Shown here one piece after another: positions 44,590 to 49,833 of a stretch of 49,833 nt of DNA. This DNA is from Thalassobaculaceae bacterium. GTDB lineage: Bacteria > Pseudomonadota > Alphaproteobacteria > Thalassobaculales > Thalassobaculaceae. The translations under genes were made by a program, and so were the position numbers. The DNA lies in contig JARGOG010000016.1 in assembly GCA_029212785.1 (NCBI GenBank), forward strand, positions 26,659 to 76,491. The letters run 5' to 3'. How positions within the stretch are numbered: position 1 is the stretch's first letter; every line of letters starts with the position of its first letter. The notes under the pieces are model-generated. The model ran no database searches. It saw only the letters and a list, made by a program, of their open reading frames with translations, and had not been told where the DNA came from.

Positions 44590-45548
44590 CGGCGGCGGGT
44601 CATCACCAGGAACACGGCCCCGCCGACGCAGAGCAGGGCGGCGTAGTCCACCCATTGCGGCTCTACCGAGAAGATCAGCGCGTTGGCGAACACGCCGACC
44701 ACCGGAACCATCAGCGTACCCACGGTCGAGGCGACCACCGGCAGCATCGACACCACCTTGAAATAGGCCCAGTAGCAGAGGATGCCGGTGACGGTCATGT
44801 TGTAGACCACCGCCATCGCCGGCCAGAACGTGACGTCGCCGACGTTTTGGATGTCCCAGACGAACATGATGACCAGCACCGGGATCACGCCGATCAGATG
44901 CTGCCAGCCGCAGACCACGGTGACCGGCTGGGTGAAGCCGGCATGCTTGACGACCACGGTGCCGGCGCCCCAGCAGAACGCGGCAACGACCACCAGAAGC
45001 GGCCCGAGCGGCGGCCCGGCGAGCGACTGGGCGTCCACCGAGAACAGCAGCGCCATGCCGGCCAGCCCCAGTGCCAGGCCGGCGATGGCACGGATGCCGA
45101 GCCGGTCCTTGAGCACGAAGGCGCCGACCAGCGTCGCCCATAGCGGCATGGTATAAGCCAGAATTCCGGCACGGCCCGCATCCATCAGGTCGATGCCATA
45201 CAGCACCAGGATGTTCCACAGCGCCATGTTCAACATCGCCGACAGGATCAGCGGCCGCCATTTTTCACGCGGGATTCGCAGTGAATGCCCGCCGATCTTG
45301 GCGACGGCGAACAGCCCGATTCCGGAAACCACGCTGGCCGATCCCCGAAATACCCAGGGCGGAATCTCGGCCAGGCCGACCTTCATGATCGGCCAATTGA
45401 AGCCCCAGAACACGGCGAGCAGCGCCAGGAGCGCCACGGCGAGCGGCGTCGACGCGCCGGGTGCCGGCGGTTTCGGGGCCGACAGGCTCGACGGCGCCGG
45501 GTCGATCCGACCTGGCTGGGGGGAGATGGTGGACACTGGGATGGTCAT
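44586..45548 (-). CDS. EamA/DMT-family transporter
   Basis: A 320-residue drug/metabolite transporter with two EamA halves of five helices each. Telltale parts are LLAVFWGFNWPIMKVGL in the first helix, RAGILAYTMPLWATLVGAF at the end of the first half, and the matching VASTVGTLMVPVVGVFANAL in the second half. The N-terminus has an extra 35-residue Pro/Ser-rich tail. The C-terminus is short and basic (MTRRR). It probably exports an amino acid or other metabolite; the substrate is unknown. The ATG at 45548 gives MTIPVSTIS. The 3' end overlaps the converging membrane protein gene in a CTAG that supplies both stop codons. Confidence 0.9.
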   Translation of the reverse strand: MTIPVSTISPQPGRIDPAPSSLSAPKPPAPGASTPLAVALLALLAVFWGFNWPIMKVGLAEIPPWVFRGSASVVSGIGLFAVAKIGGHSLRIPREKWRPLILSAMLNMALWNILVLYGIDLMDAGRAGILAYTMPLWATLVGAFVLKDRLGIRAIAGLALGLAGMALLFSVDAQSLAGPPLGPLLVVVAAFCWGAGTVVVKHAGFTQPVTVVCGWQHLIGVIPVLVIMFVWDIQNVGDVTFWPAMAVVYNMTVTGILCYWAYFKVVSMLPVVASTVGTLMVPVVGVFANALIFSVEPQWVDYAALLCVGGAVFLVMTRRR

Positions 45549-45576
45549 CCGGTGAAGTGTATCTAACTCATTGCTA

Positions 45577-45588
45577 GCCGAATTCGGC
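45577..45588. promoter_or_regulatory. 12-bp palindrome between the divergent EamA and hydroxylase genes
   Basis: GCCGAATTCGGC is a perfect palindrome 28 bases upstream of the EamA start and 156 bases before the hydroxylase start. It is placed where an operator for one or both genes would sit. No further copy was noticed. Function is inferred from position alone; the 45549-45744 gap otherwise shows nothing I can name. Confidence 0.35.
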
Positions 45589-45744
45589 CTTGAGTGCGAG
45601 CGGGCAGGGTTTCTACCATGCACGCGAGCGCCGCGAGGCCCCAAGGAAACTCTTACCCGGGCCGCAATGGCCCATCTCACAACTCGGGTTGCGTTGCCCC
45701 ACCGGGCCGGCCCGCCAATCCAATCTGCAGCGGAGACAGGCGAC

Positions 45745-48081
45745 ATGGTGAAGTTCGCAATCGGACAAGGCGTGAAGCGCGTGGAGGACAACCGGCTGCT
45801 CAAGGGCACCGGCAAGTACACCGACGACATTCATGTCGAGGGTGCGCTGTCCTCCTATGTGCTGCGCTCGCCCGTTGCCCATGGGGCGATCAAGAGCATC
45901 GATATCTCGGCGGCCAAGGACGCGCCGGGCGTCGTCGCCATCTATACCGGCGAGGACGTTAAGGCCGACGATCTGGGCGACCTGCCTTGCGTGCCGCCGG
46001 TGACGAACCGCGACGGCACGCCGCGCGCCGACACGCCGCGCCCGATCCTGGCGGTCGGCAAGGTGCGCCATGTGGGCGACCCGGTGGCCTTCGTCGTCGC
46101 CGAGACCGCCGTGCAGGCGCGCGACGCCGCCGAGCTGATCGAGGTCGACTATGACGATCTGGGCGCCACGGTCGACACCGAAGGAGCGACCAAGGACGGC
46201 GCGCCGCAGCTGTTCGACCACATCCCGAACAACATCGCCTTCGACTGGGAGAGCGGCGACAAGGCGGCGGTTGATGCCGCATTCGCCAGCGCCCACAAGA
46301 ATGTCGAGGTGCGGGTCGTCAACAACCGCATCGTCGTGAACTCGATGGAGGTCCGTCCGGTCGTCGCCGAGTATCATGCCGATACCGACCGCTCGACCCT
46401 GTGGTCGTCCTCCCAGGGCCCGCACGTGTTCCAGACCCTGCTGGCCGAAAAGGTTCTGAAGATCGATCCGGCGAAGCTGCGCTGCCGCACCACCGATGTC
46501 GGCGGCGGCTTCGGCATGAAGATCTTCCTCTATCCGGAGCAGGCGCTCTGCACCTGGGCCTCGCGCAAGCTGAAGAGGGCGGTGAGGAACCTGCCGGACC
46601 GCTCCGAGGCGTTCACCACCGACGCCCAGGGTCGCGACAACATCTCCTACGCCGAGGCGGCAGTGGATGCCGACGGCGTGATCCAGGCCCTGCGGGTGAA
46701 GACCTATGCGGCCCTCGGCGGCTACCTGCATCACATGGGTGCCTTTATCCCGACCAATGCCGGCACCCACATGCTGTCCGGAGTCTACAAGATTCCGGCG
46801 ATCTATGTGAACGTGCTGGGCGTGCTGAACAACACCACCCCGACCGACGCCTATCGCGGGGCCGGTCGCCCGGAGGCGGCCTACCTGATCGAGCGCGTCG
46901 TCGATGTGGTCGGCCAGGAGATGGGGCTGAGCCCGGACGAGGTGCGCCGGCGCAACTTCATCCCGGCGGATGCGATGCCGTACACCACGCCGCTCGGCAA
47001 CGTGTACGACAGCGGCGAGTTCCAGACGCTCATGGAAGAGTGCATGGCGAAATCCGACTGGGCGTCCTTCGAGACACGCCGCAAGGAGGCCGCCGCCCGC
47101 GGCAAGCTGCGCGGCATCGGCATGGGTTACTACATCGAGAAGTGCGGCGGCGGCAGCCCGGAGACGGCGGACGTGCGCTTCACCGACGAGGGCCGGGTCG
47201 AGATCCGCATCGGCACCCAGTCGAACGGCCAGGGCCACGAGACCGCCTATGCCCAGATCCTGTCGGACACGATCGGCGTCGAGGGCGGCGATGTCACCGT
47301 CATCCAGGGCGACACCGACACCGTGCCGCCGGGCATGACCGGTGGCTCGCGCTCGGTTCCGGTCGGCGGCGCCGCCGTGTTGCTGGCCGGCCGGCAGATC
47401 GTCGAGAAGGGCAAGAAGATCGCCGCCAACGCCATGGAGGCCGCGGCGGCCGATATCGAGTTCTCCGACGGCACCTTCACCGTGGCCGGCACCGACAAAT
47501 CCATGACCATCATGGACGTGGCCAAGGCGGCCAAGGATCCGGCCAATCTGGATGACGGCATGACGCCGGGGCTGGACGACACCCACAAGCGCACCCCGGA
47601 GGCGGCGACTTATCCCAACGGCTGCCATGTGGTCGAGCTGGAGATCGATCCGGACACCGGCACCGTCGCCATCGAGCGCTACACGATCGTCGACGACTTC
47701 GGCGAGACCATCAATCCGCTGATGCTGGCGGGCCAGGTCCATGGCGGCATCGTCCAGGGTGTCGGCCAGGCGCTGACCGAGCTCACGGTCTATGACGCGG
47801 AGTCTGGCCAGCTCGTCACCGGCTCGTTCATGGACTACGGCATGCCGCGTGCCGATCTGGTGCCCATGTTCGACTTCAACGTCCACAACGTGCGCTGCAC
47901 CACCAACCCGCTCGGCATCAAGGGTTCGGGAGAGGCCGGGGCCATCGGTGCTCCGCCGGCGGTGATCAGCGCCCTGGTGGACGCCCTGCACAGCACCACC
48001 GGCATTACCCATATCGACATGCCGGCGACGCCGCAGGTGATCTGGAACCTGATCCAGTCGGCCAAGCAGCAGGCGGCGTAA
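45745..48081 (+). CDS. Xanthine dehydrogenase-family molybdopterin-binding subunit
   Basis: A 778-residue large subunit of a molybdenum hydroxylase (xanthine oxidase family, CoxL-like form II). Residues 1-115 form the ald_xan hammerhead domain ([20 protein letters not shown]). Mo-cofactor motifs are [10 protein letters not shown] near 251-260, [13 protein letters not shown] near 369-381, and [14 protein letters not shown] near 725-738, whose Glu is the expected catalytic base. AYRGAGR rather than AYRCSFR argues against a true CO dehydrogenase. The ATG at 45745 gives the family N-terminus MVKFAIGQG. In-frame codons upstream look non-coding. The small FeS and FAD subunits normally encoded next to it are absent from this window, so its partners must be elsewhere. 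Confidence 0.93.
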   Translation: MVKFAIGQGVKRVEDNRLLKGTGKYTDDIHVEGALSSYVLRSPVAHGAIKSIDISAAKDAPGVVAIYTGEDVKADDLGDLPCVPPVTNRDGTPRADTPRPILAVGKVRHVGDPVAFVVAETAVQARDAAELIEVDYDDLGATVDTEGATKDGAPQLFDHIPNNIAFDWESGDKAAVDAAFASAHKNVEVRVVNNRIVVNSMEVRPVVAEYHADTDRSTLWSSSQGPHVFQTLLAEKVLKIDPAKLRCRTTDVGGGFGMKIFLYPEQALCTWASRKLKRAVRNLPDRSEAFTTDAQGRDNISYAEAAVDADGVIQALRVKTYAALGGYLHHMGAFIPTNAGTHMLSGVYKIPAIYVNVLGVLNNTTPTDAYRGAGRPEAAYLIERVVDVVGQEMGLSPDEVRRRNFIPADAMPYTTPLGNVYDSGEFQTLMEECMAKSDWASFETRRKEAAARGKLRGIGMGYYIEKCGGGSPETADVRFTDEGRVEIRIGTQSNGQGHETAYAQILSDTIGVEGGDVTVIQGDTDTVPPGMTGGSRSVPVGGAAVLLAGRQIVEKGKKIAANAMEAAAADIEFSDGTFTVAGTDKSMTIMDVAKAAKDPANLDDGMTPGLDDTHKRTPEAATYPNGCHVVELEIDPDTGTVAIERYTIVDDFGETINPLMLAGQVHGGIVQGVGQALTELTVYDAESGQLVTGSFMDYGMPRADLVPMFDFNVHNVRCTTNPLGIKGSGEAGAIGAPPAVISALVDALHSTTGITHIDMPATPQVIWNLIQSAKQQAA

Positions 48082-48091
48082 TCTCTTGCGC

Positions 48092-49066
48092 ATGACGGAC
48101 ATCATGGCGGCGGCCTCCGGGTGGGGCCGCCGCTTTGCTTTGGTGGCCCTGTCTTGGGCGCTGTCCGGGGCGGCCGGAGCCGTCGAGCTGGTGCCCAGCA
48201 ACATCGTCAATGCCGGGCTGCTCTCCCTGCCGGAGCCCTGCCGGGTGTCGCGTGAGGAGCTTCTGCAGGCCGAGCCCACGGACAATGTCTGGATCGGCGC
48301 GCTTTCCAAGACGACCTGGATCGTCATCGCACTGTGCGAGCATCACGCCTATCAGGCGACGGAAGTCGCCCTGCGCGTCGAGCAGCGCGGCGGGACGGTC
48401 ACGTCCGCCGTGCTCGCCTTCCCGGGCTGGCGGGAGAGCGAGGAGACGCCCTGGTCCTATCTCGGCTATCAGCCCTGGCTGACCGGCTGGGCCGGCGAGG
48501 TGACCGGCGGCCGGATCACGCTGCACTACAAGGGGCGCGGTATCGGCGATTGCGGCGAGCTGGTGACCTACGACGTTACCGAACCGGTGGTCCGGATCGT
48601 CGACTACCGAACGAAATTCGAGTGCGACGGCGCCTATGTGGATCCGGAAACCTGGGATCCGGTCCCGCAGCAGGTGCTGGACGACTATGCCCCGGGCTTT
48701 ACCGACCGGCGGGCCGGTGCGTTGCTGAGTGCGGTGATCCTGCGCTGGCCGCGGGTGGACTGGATGGGCCACGCGATCGTGCGGGCCGACCTCGACGGCG
48801 ACGGCCGCCAGGAGCAGTGGATCGGCGGACACAGCCTCAACTGGGACACCGATCAGAGCCGCTATCTTCTGGTCCGGATGCAGGACGGCGCGCTGCGCTC
48901 CTGGGATTTTCCGATCGGACCGGACACGCAAGCAGCCCTCTGCCAGCCGGCGGCGAGCCTGGTTCAGGAGGGCGGCGCCGGCCTGGCGATCGATGACGGT
49001 CTGTGCGACCGGCTGCGGATCGGCTGGGACGCGGACCGCGACACGATTACGGCGGATCGGAACTAG
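48092..49066 (+). CDS. Secreted DUF1176-like protein
   Basis: A 324-residue protein with a signal peptide (basic GWGRR, core [14 protein letters not shown], cleavage likely after GAAGA). The exported part resembles DUF1176: [20 protein letters not shown], then [28 protein letters not shown] and [14 protein letters not shown]. Near the C-terminus [16 protein letters not shown] is a calcium-loop-like DxDGDG motif as found in FG-GAP/EF-hand repeats. The function of DUF1176 proteins is not known. ATG 48092 is chosen; ATG 48104 ([10 protein letters not shown]) is equally able to give the signal peptide. It starts 10 bases after the hydroxylase gene and could be co-transcribed. Confidence 0.75.
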   Translation: MTDIMAAASGWGRRFALVALSWALSGAAGAVELVPSNIVNAGLLSLPEPCRVSREELLQAEPTDNVWIGALSKTTWIVIALCEHHAYQATEVALRVEQRGGTVTSAVLAFPGWRESEETPWSYLGYQPWLTGWAGEVTGGRITLHYKGRGIGDCGELVTYDVTEPVVRIVDYRTKFECDGAYVDPETWDPVPQQVLDDYAPGFTDRRAGALLSAVILRWPRVDWMGHAIVRADLDGDGRQEQWIGGHSLNWDTDQSRYLLVRMQDGALRSWDFPIGPDTQAALCQPAASLVQEGGAGLAIDDGLCDRLRIGWDADRDTITADRN

Positions 49067-49225
49067 CGGTCGGGCCCGTCTCGACCACGATCCAACCGGA
49101 GGTAGATATCCGTCTGTTGAAATAGCCCTACGAATTAAGGGCAAATCATTGGAAAACGGATAACTTCGTGCCGCTTGGCGGCGAAGTGCGGTAAGCTGGC
49201 CACTCCGCTTGTCGGAGGCCTCTAC

Positions 49226-49705
49226 ATGCTGAATCCAATGCCTCAGCTCCAATGGCTGTTGACCGATCCGTCGAACGACCTCCAGTTCGAGAGGCTGCGG
49301 GACCTGTTTTCGCTGTGGACGGCGCGGTGCCACGGGGATCGGCTGCCGACCAGAGGCGATTTCTCTTCCGAAGAACTGATGTCTTTCGCCGGGCGCGTTG
49401 TGCTGATCGATGTGGAGCGCGCGCCGTTCCGCCTGAAATGGCGGTTGATCGGAGCCTACATCACCGAGGTCGTCGGCCGGGATTCGACCGGGCGTTACCT
49501 CGATGAGGTGCACCTGTCCGAGCACTACGATCTGCTGTCGCTGCATTTCCAGCGCGTGATCGACGAACGCATTCCGTTGCGGATGTATGGAAAGCTCGTC
49601 TATGCCGACAAGCCGCAGTTGCTGGCGGAGTCGATCGATATGCCGCTGCAGGACGATGATGGGGTTGTGACGATGATCCTGCGCGGCCTCGATTTCGCGA
49701 CCTGA
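49226..49705 (+). CDS. PAS-domain protein of unknown role
   Basis: A 159-residue protein that appears to be a single PAS-like sensor domain of the type common in Rhodospirillales. Seen are LRDLFSLWTARCHGDRLPTR, then FAGRVVLIDVERAPFRLKWR and LIGAYITEVVGRDSTGRYLDEV, and finally MPLQDDDGVVTMILRGLDF. No output domain (kinase, GGDEF, HTH) follows, so it would act through a partner. The ATG at 49226 has GGAGG seven bases upstream, which decides against the longer frame from 49175. The 159-base gap before it holds a weak hairpin (GCCCT/AGGGC, 49125-49142) and a low-GC patch likely to be its promoter. Confidence 0.75.
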   Translation: MLNPMPQLQWLLTDPSNDLQFERLRDLFSLWTARCHGDRLPTRGDFSSEELMSFAGRVVLIDVERAPFRLKWRLIGAYITEVVGRDSTGRYLDEVHLSEHYDLLSLHFQRVIDERIPLRMYGKLVYADKPQLLAESIDMPLQDDDGVVTMILRGLDFAT

Positions 49706-49723
49706 CATACGGCACTGGCATCC

Positions 49724-49760
49724 GCTCCGGGCGACATCCGCCCTTACGCGGGACCGGAGC
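49724..49760. terminator. Hairpin after the PAS gene
   Basis: GCTCCGG and CCGGAGC form a 7-bp stem 18 bases after the PAS stop. An inner CCGC/GCGG pair can extend the fold. There is no T-run. It could end the PAS transcript before the next gene at 49813. Confidence 0.35.
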
Positions 49761-49812
49761 AGCCGCTAATGTCGGGCGCAACCGGACAACGGACCACTCA
49801 GGGGGAACGCAG

Positions 49813-49833
49813 ATGATTGAACTCTACACCTGG
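49813..49833 (+). CDS. Partial CDS at right edge, probable glutathione S-transferase
   Basis: Only MIELYTW is visible before the window ends. A GGGGGA site lies seven bases before the ATG. Many glutathione S-transferases of the YghU/GstB type begin M(I/L)(E/D)LYTWxTPNG, which is why I name the family. With seven residues the call is tentative. Confidence 0.45.

Noticed and set aside
45745-48081. Naming the hydroxylase as carbon monoxide dehydrogenase CoxL
   Set aside because: The active-site loop reads AYRGAGR and not the AYRCSFR of true CO dehydrogenases.
45613-48327. 904-codon minus-strand frame opposite the hydroxylase gene
   Set aside because: His/Arg/Asp-rich shadow translation; the plus strand carries a full set of molybdenum hydroxylase motifs.

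Overview
The window is high-GC DNA with long open frames on both strands. Gene content fits an alphaproteobacterium, most likely of the Rhodospirillales: an imp-type type VI secretion locus with a threonine-phosphorylation cascade, a cyanide-insensitive bd oxidase and a hut operon. The taxonomic call is an inference from gene content only. There are no RNA genes, insertion sequences, CRISPR arrays or prophage remnants, and no gene-free stretch longer than 300 bases.

Region 1 (1-24077) is a complete T6SS core locus built around a divergent promoter region at 13495-13653. Leftward from it run a TssB-TssC fusion protein, the FHA protein TagH, TssJ, TssK, TssL, TssM, TagF, the PP2C phosphatase PppA and the Ser/Thr kinase PpkA, then the first codons of one more gene at the left edge. 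Rightward run TssA, TssB, TssC, TssE, TssF, TssG and ClpV (TssH). Hcp faces them across a hairpin. TssJ/L/M form the envelope complex, TssK/E/F/G/A the baseplate, TssB/C the sheath and Hcp the tube. ClpV recycles the sheath, and PpkA/PppA/TagF/TagH are expected to set firing post-translationally.

Region 2 (24317-35442) is the spike and cargo module. Rightward it carries a DUF2169-pentapeptide repeat fusion, a second pentapeptide repeat protein and a DUF4150 PAAR-like tip protein. Leftward it carries VgrG, DUF3540, a TPR protein with a glycosyltransferase-9-like C-terminal region, and an unrecognised 122-residue protein. The two arms converge. A transglutaminase-like gene lies just upstream of vgrG. 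No classical toxin or immunity gene is recognisable, so cargo must be sought among these proteins or outside the window. This is the most interesting part of the window, together with the TssB-TssC fusion.

Region 3 (35649-49833) is metabolic. It holds cioAB plus a 42-residue TTG-initiated DUF2474 subunit, and hutC facing a hutH-hutU operon, with HutC-like operators before hutC and before hutH. These are followed by an SDR dehydrogenase, an unassigned polytopic membrane protein, an EamA exporter, an orphan molybdopterin-binding hydroxylase subunit, a DUF1176-like secreted protein, a PAS-domain protein and the start of a probable glutathione S-transferase. Statements on function come from family resemblance read by eye; no database search was run.
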